A DNA stretch of 64,000 nucleotides from Clarkia xantiana subsp. parviflora (GCA_036873135.1 JAPTYO010000017.1:3534001-3598000), one strand, 5' to 3'. Numbered from the stretch's first letter, positions 1 through 11,633 are shown. A program made the numbers and translations. The notes: generated by a model not told the origin, from the letters alone.

Positions 1-910
1 ATCAAAGTCCTGGTTGGCATCTCTATTTGAGATGAAAGATATGGGAGAGGCTACGTACATCTTGGGCATTAAATTTGCTAGAGATCGTGCCATCCAGAGG
101 CTATGTCTATCTCGGAAGCCTACATCAACAAACTATTGTACAGGATGCCAAACCAGTGGAAACGCCGGTAGTACTCGGTGCGCGTTGTCAAAGCGCGACA
201 GCCCGAAGAACCAGCAAGAGCGTGAACAGATGAGGAGTGCAGAGTATTTAAGCATTGTTGGGAGTCTCATTTATGCCATGCTTTGTACTCGGCCATACAT
301 ATGTTACGCAGTGGGCCTAGTAGCAATATTCCAATCAGACCCTGGCTATCAACATTTAAAAGCTGTATAGCGGATCATACGATATCTGAAAGGTACTGCC
401 GACTACGTATTGTGCTATGAGGGCAGGAAGTTTGAATTGACCGGATTCAGTGACGCCGACCATGGTGGCGATCCAGAAGATCGTAAGTCCACCATAGTAG
501 GAGTGTTTCTCCTTGCGGATGCCGCCATTTCATGGACGGGCAAGAAGAAATCCCGTGTCGCGCTATCTACGAGGGAATCAGAATTCGTTGCTCTCTCTAA
601 AAATGCACAGGAAGCGGTCTAGCTGAAAAGGCTTCTTATTGCGCTGCTTAATGGCGATGTTGGGAGTAAACCTGTGAATGTGTTCTTTGACAGTTAAGCA
701 GCGATTGCGGCAGTAAAGAATCCAAAGTATCATAGTAGGACTACACACATTGATGTGAAATATAATTATGCTAAATCTATGGCAGAAGATAATATAATCA
801 CTTTAGAATACTCGCTCACTGATGATATGGTGGCGGACCCACTAACTAAACCATTACGCAGGGTGACATTTGAAAAGAATTTTAAACTGCTTAGATTGCG
901 TAGGGTTTAA
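1..910 (+). pseudogene. Ty1/copia pol remnant (RT C-terminus and RNase H), element A
   Basis: This is the last part of a copia Pol polyprotein, cut by the window start. The N-terminal piece (14-370) reads the RT connection region with the block FEMKDMGEATYILGIK. The RNase H part (410-900) shows SDADHGGDPEDRKS, the block around SWTGKKKSRVALSTRESEF, a degraded equivalent of DSQA near 690 and the C-terminal DPLTKPLR-like end. In-frame stops (for example near 368, 620 and 696) and small frame changes show it is dead. It matches the pol at 22690-24355 and the minus-strand pol at 35391-37717 closely enough to be the same family, Tnt1/Tork-like by overall resemblance. The lineage name is inference. 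Confidence 0.85.
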
Positions 911-2611
911 AAATGGGCATGTATCTGTGATAACATTTTGATGAATTGGAAGTTACATTTTGATAAATGAAAGAATTGCAATTTGATTTTAGGGTTAAAG
1001 GTCTTTTTGGTACCACGTGTTTGCAAAAATTACAGTGTTCATACCACTAGTATTTTTTCGTACCGAATTGGTACCATATGTTTCCAAACCTTACTTTTTT
1101 GGTACCTCCGTTAGGGTTCCGTAAAATACAGCCGTTAAATGGCATGTGCCATGCACGTGACCAGCCCAAAACTTTCAATTTTGTTACAATTTAGTCCATC
1201 TAATACATCCCTAACTTTTATTTTGTTCAATTTAGTCCTAAAACTTCAAAATCAAAACATTTCCCCAAATTGACCTAGCCGCACCTAGCCATGGGCCAGG
1301 TCCGACACTGGGTCATGGTCACCGGACCCAGGCGACCCCGACCCTGGGTCGGACCTAGCACTAGGCTAGGTCCGGCTAGGTCAATTTGGGAAAATTGTTT
1401 GGTTTTGAAGTTTTAGGACTAAATTGAACAAAATAAAAGTTAGGGATGTATTAGATGGACTAAATTGTAACAAAATTGAAAGTTTTGGGCTGGTCAGGTG
1501 CATGGCACATGCCATTTAATGGCTGTTTTTGACAGAACCCTAACGGAGGTACCAAAACAGTAAGGTTTGGAAACATAAGGTACCAATTCGGTACGAAAAA
1601 ATACTAGTGGTATGAACAGTGTAATTTTTGCAAACATGTGGTACCAAAATGACCTTTAACCCTTGATTTTATGTTTCATCGACGTCATAATGTTTGATTA
1701 CATCGGATTCTACGGTCAATAAACTAAGTCGTAGGAGGACGCAATCCTCTGCATAAATTATGTCGAATGTGGGCCTTGCCTTGTCAAACGGGCACGGTCA
1801 TCTTGTAGGAGAGGGGGCCTCTTCCGAAGCAAGATTGGCTAAGAACCAGTTGGGAAACTTGGTTATGCAAAACAATCATATTTTTCGGAGTAACACGACA
1901 TGATCTTCATTTTTGCACTTCGTCGGTGATGAACTATGTTCGTCATTGACATATCCCACACCTGACGATGTTCGGGTATGCTATCGACGTGTGCTTCATT
2001 CTACGCATGCCACGTTCGACCATGGGGTCATGCTCGGTTTTGCTAGTTAGAATCCTCATGATTAGAATGGGCGCAAACTTCTTCACCTCGAGTAGCATGT
2101 GATTGATCCCGAGAGCCTTATGAAGAGGTACCCGAAATATCCTCATGGACTCAGAACTCATACCCAAGGTCAGCCTCAATGTTCGCTTCCTAGCGTATGA
2201 GCGCAGTGCTGAAGAAAAAGGCCAAGTTACCACGTCTTTGGAAACCGGTTGAGTCTGACTAAGGGTATGAGCAATGAAGATGGTCAAGTTCATCTATAAT
2301 TCACCGACTCTTGTATCCACTAGGTGGCCACCAACCGGAAATTAGTTGAAGGTTGTGAATACTTGTGCGGATGCCTTGGAAAAGTATTCCTATGTGGAAA
2401 CTGGGCAATTGGAGAATTATCAGTTGACCTAGGATACAGCGTGATACAAATTGGTGTTTTTAACATGTTGATTTGAGATAGGGAATTAACGTTGCGCGGG
2501 CGCTACAACACTCCTAACAGATGAGTAGCACGATGCCCGTCGTATGCGCCGGTCGCACGGAAAACCTCGTGTGAACTATTCGGAAGCAGGGGCAGGATCA
2601 GAAGACACAGC
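911..2611 (+). other. 3' untranslated region of copia element A
   Basis: This is long non-coding sequence between the pol stop and the 3' LTR. The same sequence occurs at 24356-25045 (plus strand) and, inverted, at 17907-18230, 21114-21865 and 34272-35390, so it belongs to the element rather than to host DNA. It is interrupted by the foldback element at 992-1662. The polypurine tract and the first ~140 bp of the LTR seen in other copies are missing at its right end. Confidence 0.75.
992..1662. mobile_element. Foldback Mutator-like (MULE) non-autonomous element, 671 bp
   Basis: The two halves are inverted copies of each other. The left end GGGTTAAAGGTCTTTTTGG matches the reverse complement of the right end (gggttaaaggtcattttgg), and the similarity continues for about 320 bp per arm to a GC-rich centre near 1327. 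The element is flanked by a perfect 9-bp direct repeat TTGATTTTA (983-991 and 1663-1671), the size expected of Mutator superfamily targets. Copy 24356-24450 of the same 3' untranslated region lacks the insert, which gives an empty site. It has no coding capacity, so a transposase would have to act in trans. Confidence 0.9.
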
Positions 2612-3072
2612 AGGGCCTCCCTTATACATGGCCGGCCGAAATTGTATGTAGGGGCAAAATGGACTTTTGTCCACTTTTCTCTTCCTATAAATAAAGGGTG
2701 TTAGGGTTTTATTTGGAGTAATTCACAATTCCTCCTAACTGGTGATTTGAGAGAAACCCTCCCCCTTAGAACACTAGTTCGGCTAAACCTATTGCACCAC
2801 AAAGGGTCGCCAATTTTCTTAGATCAAATCACTCCGGAGATCCGTCCCTGCCAAGAATCGATCAGAGGCTTTGCTGTGGAGACAATACTGCGTAGGACTT
2901 CCTTAACATGAACTTCTACGAGTTTCGTCTAGTGGGTCGTGAACTCCCTCAGCAGGATCCTTCAGGACTACGAAATGGGTTTAAGGTATTTGACTATCTT
3001 CCGCTGCGTAATTCTGATTACAAGCATGTACCTTATTTATGTTTCCGTAGTAATCTGCCCCATAATCCAACA
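2612..3072 (+). repeat. 3' LTR of copia element A (5' end deleted)
   Basis: It aligns with the LTRs at 21866-22464 and 63283-63881. Shared landmarks are the GGCCGGCCGAAA block, the TATA box TATAAATA at 2686-2693, the CTCCGGAGATCCGTCCCTGCC block and the CTGCGTAATTCTGATTAC block, and it ends in CCAACA at 3072. Sequence after 3072 is not a primer binding site, so this is the 3' LTR and host or other DNA starts at 3073. About 140 bp of the U3 start is missing. Confidence 0.8.
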
Positions 3073-3345
3073 GTAAGTAGGTGACAAGTTAGTCGCCACC
3101 TCATCTTCCATAAGAAGAAATTTTTTATTCTAAGTAGGTTACAAGCAGGTTGCCACCTCTTCATCCTTAAGAGGAAGAGTTTTCTTCTAGGTAGGTGACA
3201 AGCAGGTTGCCACCTCTTCTTCCTTAGGAGGAAAGGTTGATGATAGTCGACGCCGACTTTCTTGTATGGGTTGTGCCGACTTTCTTGTCTGGGTGGTCCC
3301 GACTTTCTTGTATGGGAGGTCCCGACTTTTTTGTCTGGTTGGCGC
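3073..3345. repeat. Two adjacent minisatellites
   Basis: At 3075-3235 there are three ~58-bp units built around AGGTGACAAGCAGGTTGCCACC, which is itself partly palindromic. At 3248-3345 a second array has four ~24-bp units of the type CGACTTTCTTGTATGGG followed by a short variable tail. Short ORFs here on both strands come from the repeats and show no protein-family features. Confidence 0.75.
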
Positions 3346-4778
3346 TATATCAGCATTCTTGTTGATTATATCAGTTGTCACCAAAATGGTGTGCTCGTTG
3401 TTCGATCAAGTGTTTAATAAAATCAAGACACAGCACTATACAAATTGTTTGAATGAATAAAATTTTAATAGCAAGGAATTTTTTTTTGCCAACTATAGCA
3501 GGACAAATTTATTTTAAATTTTTAAAATTTGATTTTTTTACAGTTCATGAAAAAATTATACGTATCAAACACAAAAACATAAAGTTTAATAATTAGTTAG
3601 TTTTTCTCAAAATAAATATCCATTTAATTCTTATCATATTAAAATATATTATACTAACCTATATATTAATATAACAATTATAAATTCATATTACAATGCA
3701 CATTACAAACCATACCAAACACGGTAATTTAACATTACATTCCATATTACAACACAACCAAACACTGCAATCTAATACTACATTACGTAGCTCACATTAC
3801 TTGTAATTTTACATTACATGCATCCAAACGGCCCCTAAATGCATTGGACGAAGGTTGATACGTTACTTCCAGCTGTTTTTCCCACTGGTTCGGCAACTTC
3901 CCTGCAAACCCGATCAAAGTACTAGGTCGGCTAAAATACAATTCTATCACTTATGTCTAGAAAATGAGAAATTCTCATTGGATTTAAGTAGTACATATAT
4001 GATTTATATATGCTTCACATCACTTTTTTTATATTGGATATGATACAAATCATGGGCATTACAAGCCTAACGACCTATAAGGACTTATACGTTCAAGAAA
4101 TGTTTAGAAATATGTATTCATTCTATTTTTTAGATGTTTGTAATTACTAATTAGCATTTGAAAAACTTATTATTATTATGCCAGGCAAAAACACGAGTCA
4201 GTTTCTTTGTACAATATTCATTTATAAAGATAGTTTACAACTAATAAAACCTTTGTTCCTATTGTGTAATATTCTCTTATCTGATTTATTTATAGTAAAG
4301 TAAATTGTATTTAGCTGTTTATTCGCGGGACTTTCTCCCCCTCAATTTAATTAACTTTTTATTGTTTATAATTTTTGTGTCTGGTGACAAATACTTTCCA
4401 AACAAATATTTGAACCCATATCCATATTTTCAAGGGAGAAGGGGAGCTTTCTCGTGTTCCTCGGTAATGCCTACTTTTTACTTTTGAATTACGTTTGTTC
4501 TCTTCTAAATAAACGATACCCTAGAGAATATCTTCTTTATGCTGTTGTTATTGTTGTTTTTTTGTTTTGTTTTTGAAGAATCTATCGTGAAAGATTCGTC
4601 TGGGTATTTAATGACTCTATTAGTCAATTATTTTTCGAAGGCTTAATATATTTATTGTCTTTAGTTCTGCATGAGAATGCTTGTATTTATACATAGAGTT
4701 GATTAGTTATTTATGTAGGTAGGTAGGTAATTGAATGATGGTTGTTGTTTATTGTGGGGAAAGGTTGATGGAGTGGAC
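3346..4778 (+). other. AT-rich region upstream of the IQD gene
   Basis: No coding sequence was recognised. It would contain the promoter and 5' untranslated region of the IQD gene, possibly with a 5' untranslated intron, but I could not fix a transcription start or TATA box from sequence alone. Part of it (about 3660-3838) looks like a decayed MITE end, listed separately. Confidence 0.5.
3660..3838. repeat. Possible MITE end
   Basis: A stretch rich in TTACAT and ATTACA words ends in CATCCAAACGGCCCCTAAA. This is the kind of terminus (read inverted: TTTAGGGGCCGTTTGGATG) seen in several plant MITEs. I found no matching opposite terminus to the left and no target duplication, so it may be a truncated copy or a chance resemblance. 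Confidence 0.3.
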
Positions 4779-6455
4779 ATGGGGAAGAAATGGGGTTGGT
4801 TTTATGCAGTGAAGAAAGCATTTAGCCCCGCTGATCCGACAAAGGTTGCTGTCGACAAAAAGGATTCGGTAAACAAACTTACGCACAACAGAATTACGTA
4901 CCTGGTTGAGATGGCTCAACTACATAAAGTAGTAACATTGGTATAATAACGCATGCAAGGTTTATTTGATTGTAGAGATCTCGAAAGTCTAAAAGGAAAT
5001 GGTTCGGAAGATACAACAGTACTACATCATCATCATCAGAACATGTTTGTTCGAGTGAGCAAGAAAATAAATTAGGATGTGGGACAACGTCAAGCCCACC
5101 TTGTGTTTACCATGATGTTCAAGTTGAGTTGGAGGATGATAATAGCATAGACAAGAACAACCCTAATAATGGCCATACATACACAGTGGCTCTTGCCACA
5201 GCGGCAGCTGCTGCTCAGGCAGCTGCAGAAGCTGTATGGCTTTCTGTAACTCGCTTCTCTGGCAAATCCAAGGAAGACACAGCATCAATTAGGATTCAAG
5301 CAACATTTCGAGGTTACATGGTATGAAAGAGACTATTTCTAATATTTATTTATTTATTTATTATAATAGCTAGATAAAACTACATTGTGCGAATATAATA
5401 TTTATTAATTAATTAATTAGGCTAGAAAGGTATTTAGAGCCATGAAACGGTTGGCTAGACTGAAAAAATTGGTACAAGGACACTACGTGAATAAACAAGC
5501 ATCCACAACGCTTAGATGCATGCAGACTCTTGCACGTGTACAATCTCAGATTCGATCTAGAAGGATTCGAATGTCTGAGGAAAATCAAGTTCTTCACAAA
5601 CAACGCCAACAGAAACGTGACAGAGATAATGTAAGTATACATAAAAAAAACAATCTTACAATAATATATTCATTTCTTATTAGTTATATTTTATTTATAT
5701 AGAATGTTGTGTTGAATAGGTAGGTGATGGTTGGAATGCTAGTCCTCGGTCCAAGGAGCAAATGGAAGCAAGATTACAAAGAAGGCAAGAAGCTTCTTTG
5801 AGAAGAGAAAGGGCGCTGGCTTATGCATTCTCTCACCAGGTAATTTAATTAAGGAAAATATTTATGATTCTGTGTGTACGGTAGAGATATTGAGTTGTAA
5901 AATGAAATAATAATGCAGAAAGCGTTAAGGAACAAATTCTTGAACCCTCTGATGGAACCAAACAGTTCAATATGGGGTTGGAGTTGGTTAGAGAGGTGGA
6001 TGGCTACGCGACCATGGGACAGTATTCAATCCTATAATGATGTAGACAAGCAACGTGGTGGAATGATAAAGACAAGCAGCAGCACCACCACAAAAACTCC
6101 TCGGGTGGCAAATCTGAAAAGGCCTAGTACTATAAAAAAGTATCATTCCCTTTCATGTGCCCCCAGCTTGGTATCCTGGGGGAAAGGGAATAAGGTGGTC
6201 AATGAAGAAGAAGAAACTAAGAACAACAGAATTAGGAGGCATAGCATTACTGGGTTTTCAATGAGACGTGCCTCCTCCTCAACCTCTATCGACATGGACT
6301 ATGACAAGTCTACTTGTGTTGTTGCATCCACCAGGAAAACTAAGTCACGACCTGCTAGCCCTTTATCTTCTTCTCTAAAAAACCCAACCTCCTTCCTTTC
6401 TTCGCCAATTACCTCTAGGCGACACTCTGCCTTCCCAACTGGGACTGCTTTTTAA
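4779..6455 (+). CDS. IQ67-domain (IQD) calmodulin-binding protein, 5 exons
   Basis: IQD proteins are plant-specific scaffolds that bind calmodulin and associate with microtubules, membranes or nuclei. I model exons 4779-4868, 4976-5320, 5421-5630, 5720-5839 and 5919-6455. All introns are GT-AG, short (79-107 bp), AT-rich and phase 0, giving 433 residues. The start is MGKKWGWF at 4779, the usual IQD N-terminus; an upstream in-frame ATG at 4731 reads non-family sequence. A basic RKSKRKWFG stretch follows. The IQ67 region covers about residues 132-195: IQ motif IQATFRGYMARK, then LVQGHYVNKQ and MQTLARVQSQIRSRR, with the second intron falling inside the first IQ motif after GYM as in the family. 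An Ala-rich segment precedes it. The tryptophan-rich WGWSWLERWMATRPW (from 274) and a basic/serine-rich DUF4005-like C-terminus with TKSRPASP are also typical. No lesion was seen. The exact family member cannot be named. Confidence 0.92.
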
Positions 6456-6938
6456 TTTATTAATTAATGCTTTCCTCTATCTTGTCTTCTTTTATATATC
6501 TATATATATATATATTGTCCTCTTCGACTAAAAACCTTTGTTCTTCCTTAATATTTTCGTTGACCGATAATGCCAATACTCCAAGATTTAGACATGATGA
6601 AACCAATGGTAAAAGTTTCATCAGTGAAGCTATTGCCGATGGAAATACTTTCGTCATCAAATTAGAAAATGAAAAGTTATTCACTCTGCAGACTAAACTG
6701 AATTTTCATCAACAAATATATAAGCTTTTTCGGCATAATTTTCATTTGGATTGAAAATATAACATCTTTACCAATGAAATCTGGACTTCGTCGGAAAATT
6801 TATCAACTTTGCCGACAAAAATATGTTTTTTCCGGCAACATGAGACCCTTCTAAACTGTTGTAACTATGAACTTTGCCGTTAAAATTCTAGATTGTTGGT
6901 AAATATGATCTATTTGCTATTTGAAACTTGGCTTTTTA
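6456..6938. other. Non-coding region downstream of the IQD gene
   Basis: It probably holds the IQD 3' untranslated region just after 6455. From about 6560 onward, words such as GCCGACAAA, CGTCGGAAA and TTTGCCG recur, resembling decayed repetitive DNA. No gene was recognised. Confidence 0.4.
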
Positions 6939-7913
6939 TATTAGTCGAAAACATGGGTAAAACATTAATTCTGAAATATGTAGGAGAAATGTTCGTTTAA
7001 TTTTTATTCGGTGTTCAACACACAATTAACGAGTAATCTGTATGTGTATGAAAACCGAAATTCGCGATCCGTAGATCGAATGGGAAAGACGATTTGTACT
7101 GAGGCACGTGCTTACCACGCTCTCCTTAAGGCGATTTCGCCCCACCTCACCCTCGGTTATGCAATGAGGTTTATTACAGGGGTGATCACCTCCCAGGATA
7201 CAACAGTGTCGTTGACACGAACCGTGCATACAATTCGTCCAACCGAACCGAACAATATCTGAACTCAAATCAGAATGTGAGATCTGAATAGAACATTAAA
7301 AAGCTGAACATATTCACAGAACCGGAATAAAAACCTGAGAGCAGTTGACTGTTGTTAATCCGAGTGCAGAATTTTCGAAACAGCAGTTAGGAATTTCGGA
7401 TGCAACAAAAGCAGAACTTCGGACAGTAATATTGGGAGGAAAATTTCGAAATTGTGGTGAGTATTTTCAGATTTGAGTTGTGTGAAAAACTGTAGGAATA
7501 CCATCATATTTATAGTGTGAGGATTGCTCAAAAACCGAATATGGAAAAATATATTTCTGCACATATATATCGGTTATATTTAAATTATACACCGAATATA
7601 CATTGTGAATAAAATATTCGGTGTCAATATTGGTTATAGAGTTGCCATAATAGAATTATACAACGTATCTGGACATCACTAAACTAGGTAACTACGGTTA
7701 GCAATATTAACATAATATTGTTTACTAAATTCGGTTTTGACAGTAAACAAAAACTTTCGTTTAACAAAACCGGGCTCACGCGAGGTAGGCTTTTCGGAAC
7801 GACAATCGTGTATGCACGTCGCGGGCACGCACACAAGCCAAGACTACCGGGCTGTGCTTCAGATCCGATGATTTGCACCCCCCCCTGCGCACGCGCGTGT
7901 AGAGAGAGCCTTC
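6939..7913 (-). repeat. 3' LTR of element B, distal part
   Basis: It aligns in the same orientation with 15819-16680. Shared blocks include TTTATTCGGTGTTCAACA, the CAACAGTGTCGTTGACACGAA block and the CGGGCTCACGCGAGGTAGG block. It is continued at 12313 after the nested gypsy element, with CCTTC duplicated at the junction. Short ORFs in it are not genes. Confidence 0.88.
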
Positions 7914-8558
7914 TGTTAGATATCTGTCCAATTCGGGTTCGTATTTACATTTCGGGCCTCGCAAAATACCCCAAAGCCCGTAAAAGAACTCTTCCGCGGA
8001 CACCCAAGTCTAAAACGGTCCGGAATACGCGCAGTATCCGGACCAGAGGACTTCCGGATTGCCTAAGGCAATCCGGGTAGGTCCGGATTTCCGACGTTCT
8101 ACGCTCGTTTATCCCGATTATTTTGCCAAGTGCGAGAAGTCAGTGTACGCATAGTCCACCTTGATGACGGTATAAGTTTTCCTTCATACCGACATCAAGC
8201 CATTCAAAACTGGGCATGATCCTTAGGTTCCCTTTAAATAGGGGTCTAGGTCTACCATTTTATTCAACTCCCTCATTTTGGAAATTGGATGCTCTGACTT
8301 CTCTCTAAAAGGCTTTCTCTCTCTAGAGATTTTGACTTGAGCGTCGGAGAGCGCCAAACCAGCATCCCCCATCTCCCACGCTGGTTACTGCCCCTTGTGC
8401 AGGATCCGGAGTTTGAGAGATCAAGGTCGGGAATTTGAATTCGAGGATCGTTTTTCCAGGATCATGGCATTCAGACAGATTCCCGTTCCCGTGCACACAT
8501 CCAGAGCCCGTTCGTGGAAAAGAAGCCTGAAGCTACCCAAGTGGAAGCAGACTTAACA
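7914..8558 (+). repeat. 5' LTR of the 4.4-kb gypsy element
   Basis: It starts TGTTAGATATCTGTCC and ends GACTTAACA. It contains the hairpin-forming TCCGGATTGCC/GGCAATCCGG segment near 8053-8078 and a TTTAAATA promoter-like box near 8232. It is about 34 bp shorter than the 3' LTR because of the copy number of the CCGGATTG hairpin block. Confidence 0.92.
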
Positions 8559-8609
8559 TTTCGCGTCGTCTGTGGGAACCGAGCAAAAAGTCGTTCCATA
8601 CCGCAAGCT

Positions 8610-9209
8610 ATGACAGGAAGACGACCAAAGAAGGCGGGTGCAAGCAAGTCGAAGCCAACGAGAAGCCAACCAGGATGTTCTCACATTCCAGACGCAGAGT
8701 CTACCACCTCATTCGTGCCAACCGCAAACGTGCCTCCCGCACAGCACGGTCACGAAGTCCAGAATGCAGTGCGCGTAACACCCCCGCCCGGGTTCGAGCC
8801 TAGGACGCTAAGTACCAGTGCCGAGTGCCAGTGCCAAGTGACAGCGCCGAGTGCAAGTACCAAGTGCCTGTGCCAGGTGCCCGTGCCGAGTGTCCGTGCC
8901 GAGTGCCCGTGCCGAGTGCCCGTGTCAAGTGCCTGTGCCGAGTGTCCTTGTGCCGAGTGCCCGTTTCAAAGTGCTAGCACCTCAACCTTGCAGCCTGGAA
9001 ATACAACCGACAGTCACGACAACGTGCATACACGCAACAGTCTCTCATACAAACATCTAAGCAGTGTCCACTACATATGGAACAACTATGTACGTACAAG
9101 ACTCGTTAGTCTTCGCACAACAAGTAACAAGCATCATGCAAGGGGGGCAACTCCTTCAACACATCAACCTTACAGGTCGACATCGATCTCATACTCGCAG
9201 CATACATGA
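8610..9209 (+). pseudogene. Truncated gypsy gag fused to a repeat array
   Basis: The frame starts MTGRRPKKAGASKSKP, as does the gag of the larger element at 54130 (minus strand), and matches it for about 54 residues, to around 8770. It then runs into unrelated sequence made of a Cys/Pro-rich repeat. The rest of gag is missing, so it cannot form a normal capsid protein. Whether the short N-terminal peptide has any role is unknown. Confidence 0.75.
8816..8972 (+). repeat. 12-bp minisatellite (GTGCCGAGTGCC type)
   Basis: About a dozen imperfect units of GTGCCGAGTGCC and variants (GTGCCAAGTGCC, GTGTCCGTGCCG) in tandem. A short related stretch occurs inverted at about 44125-44180 in the larger gypsy element, so the motif is native to the family and expanded here. 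Confidence 0.8.
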
Positions 9210-9427
9210 TTACAAGGGCGAAGTATTTTCTAAGTTTTTTGCTCAGGATGACAGTCAGCATATTGCAAGCTGTCAGCATGCTACTATGTGTCAGCATATT
9301 ACCAAGTGTTAGCATACAACAAGGTGTTGGCATAAAACCTGTGTTTACATCAAGCATATGGATACAGCGTACCTAGCCAGGGATAGAGAAAAGATTCTAA
9401 GTGTGGGGGCAAGTGCGCACATATAAG

Positions 9428-10080
9428 CACGTACATACATGTCGACAAGGATGCATGTCGACAAGTGAAGAATATTTTCTAAGTATTTCCATGTACGTAC
9501 ATACATGTCGACAATAATGCATGTCGACAAGTGAAGAATATTTTCTAAGTATTTCCATGTACGTACATACATGTCGACAAGGATGCATGTCGACAGATGA
9601 AGAATATTTTCTAAGTGTTTCCATGTACGTACATACATGTCGAAAAGGATGCATGTCGACAAGTGAAGAATATTTTCTAAGTATTTCCATGTACGTACAT
9701 ACATGTCGAAAATAATGCATGTCGACAAGTGAAGAATATTTTCTAAGTATTTCCATGTACGTACATACATGTCGACAAATGAAGAATATTTTCTAAGTGT
9801 TTCCATGTACGTACATACATGTCGACAAGGATGCATGTCGACAAGTGAAGAATATTTTCTAAGTATTTCCATGTATGTACATACATGTCGACAAGGATGC
9901 ATGCCGACAAGTGAAGAATATTTTCTAAGTATTTCCATGTATGTACATGCATGTCGACAAAGATACATGTCGACAAGGGAAGAATATTTTCTAAGTGTTT
10001 CCATGTACGTACATACATGTCGACAAGGGGAGAATCTTTTCTAAGTGTTTCCATGTACGTACATACATGTCGACAAGGAT
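9428..10080. repeat. Minisatellite of ~47-67 bp units, about 10 copies
   Basis: Each unit has GAAGAATATTTTCTAAGT, TTTCCATGTACGTACATACA, then one or two TGTCGACA palindromes separated by AGGATGCA or ATAATGCA. One unit (around 9783) lacks the inner GATGCATGTCGACAA piece, so lengths vary. Because the units lack stops, long frames exist on both strands (for example 9345-10004 minus), but they are repeat artefacts. Confidence 0.9.
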
Positions 10081-11633
10081 GGATTGCGTACATCAAGTAG
10101 CTATTATCAACTTCTACACAATACCTCCTAAGCATTCCTACGACGCTTATCAACAAAGCTCATGCGACGATATCTATGGTAACAAGCATTAGATGTTGTT
10201 AAAATATTTTCTAAGTGTTTTAGCATGTTTGCAGACAATGACCGACAGTCTATACATGATGCTCAACGTACATTGCCTAAGCTATCATTACCAACATACA
10301 ACCATTGACGGCCATGTACGTACAACTACCGATCATCGACATCGAGCATACTAAAACAATGGCTAACGCATGGAACAACATGTCGGCAATGAACACTATG
10401 CATAAGGGAAGTATAACGATTCATTTACACTTTTCTAAAATTTTCAGCACTTAGAAAAATTTTGGCCGATTTGGGGCTAACTATTCTAATGCATTTTATC
10501 AAACACCTTGTATGCATGGTAAGATAACTAGGTACATGGTGATTTAAAGACTAAATCAAGGCCAAAAGAAGTCACGAAAGGTCCAGGCATGTACGAAATT
10601 GGACTCACCAACACGAAGCAAGTTCGAATTGCTACTCGCCCTCACCCAAAAACCCACACGTCGCCGCTGCAACCTCACGCGCCACCGCTGCAGTCTCACG
10701 CGCCGTCCCCCCTTCCTCACGCGCCGCCTTGGTCCCCTCCTTGCCCGGATTCGAGATCGATGTCAAATATGATGTGAATACTCCAAATTCACACCTCCAT
10801 GAATTCCCTCTTCATCAAGAATGGAGAGCTTCTTGGGGATTTATCTATAAAGGATGTAAGATAATGGGTATTCTCTCTCCTAACTCTCATTAATAGTGCC
10901 TACATCATGTGCTAAGGACTAAACTAATATCTATTTTCGCACAAGTCCTTAGTATCATGTATAAGCATACTTACATCTATCTTATGCTTGTTTTACATAC
11001 ATGTTCCCTAGTGTTGCATGACGCGTTTCGTAGATCGTTACGTATGTTATTATTTTTATATGTACATGATACTAACTCATGGTTGTTATGTGATTGTTTT
11101 TATAATCTAAGTATGAATTGAATGTTTGCATCATTTTCCATGGTTACATCATACTACATGTTTGCATCATTTTCCATGCTTACATCATATTACATGCTTG
11201 CATCATTTTCTATGTTTACATCACACTTCATGATTACATACATGCTCTCCAATTTCATATTATTCTAAGTGTTTTGCTTATTGAATGATTACGTCATCCG
11301 TTTACTACGTCGTCATCTACATGTTGGCAACGTGTTATACGCTTACATCATGTACCATGATATTATCACGTTGTGTAAATCTTTATTTCACTCATTACAT
11401 GATAGTGCGAATATAATTGCATGTTGTCATACGTATATTGTCCGCTACGCTAACCCTATAAATACATTACGTACGTACGATGGAAAATTGAAGTTGGTCA
11501 AATTTATGATCCCAACACTCGAATTGACAAAAAGGCCACCCTTGAGGTTAGTACCGAACCTAAATTGGACAAATATCATATCTTAAAAAGAGTCAAATAT
11601 GGGTTTTGAACCGCTACTTGACTCGGGGGCCAG
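10081..11633 (+). other. 3' non-coding region of the 4.4-kb gypsy element
   Basis: No protein domains. It is homologous, in opposite orientation, to 39513-41340 in the larger gypsy element. It holds a short GC-rich repeat (TCACGCGCCGCC type, about 10665-10735) and three ~40-bp units of the TTGCATCATTTTCCATG type (about 11123-11235). The polypurine tract CGGGGGCCAG lies at 11624-11633. Confidence 0.75.

Noticed and set aside
1943..2293. 116-codon minus-strand frame
   Set aside because: Lies in the conserved copia 3' untranslated region; not open in the other copies in this window.
4731..4778. Upstream in-frame ATG for the IQD gene
   Set aside because: Extends the protein by 16 residues of non-family sequence; the MGKK start at 4779 matches the family N-terminus.
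5409..5642. 77-codon minus-strand frame over IQD exon 3
   Set aside because: Shadow of the exon; the plus strand shows splice sites and the IQ67 domain.
9345..10004. 219-codon frame on the minus strand (and overlapping long frames on both strands)
   Set aside because: It lies in the ~47-67 bp minisatellite, whose units lack stop codons in several frames; the repeated METLRKYSS-type peptide is a translation of the repeat.
9428..10080. CRISPR-like regular repeat array
   Set aside because: The spacers are themselves repeats, units are of variable length without unique spacers, no cas genes are present and the context is a plant gypsy element.
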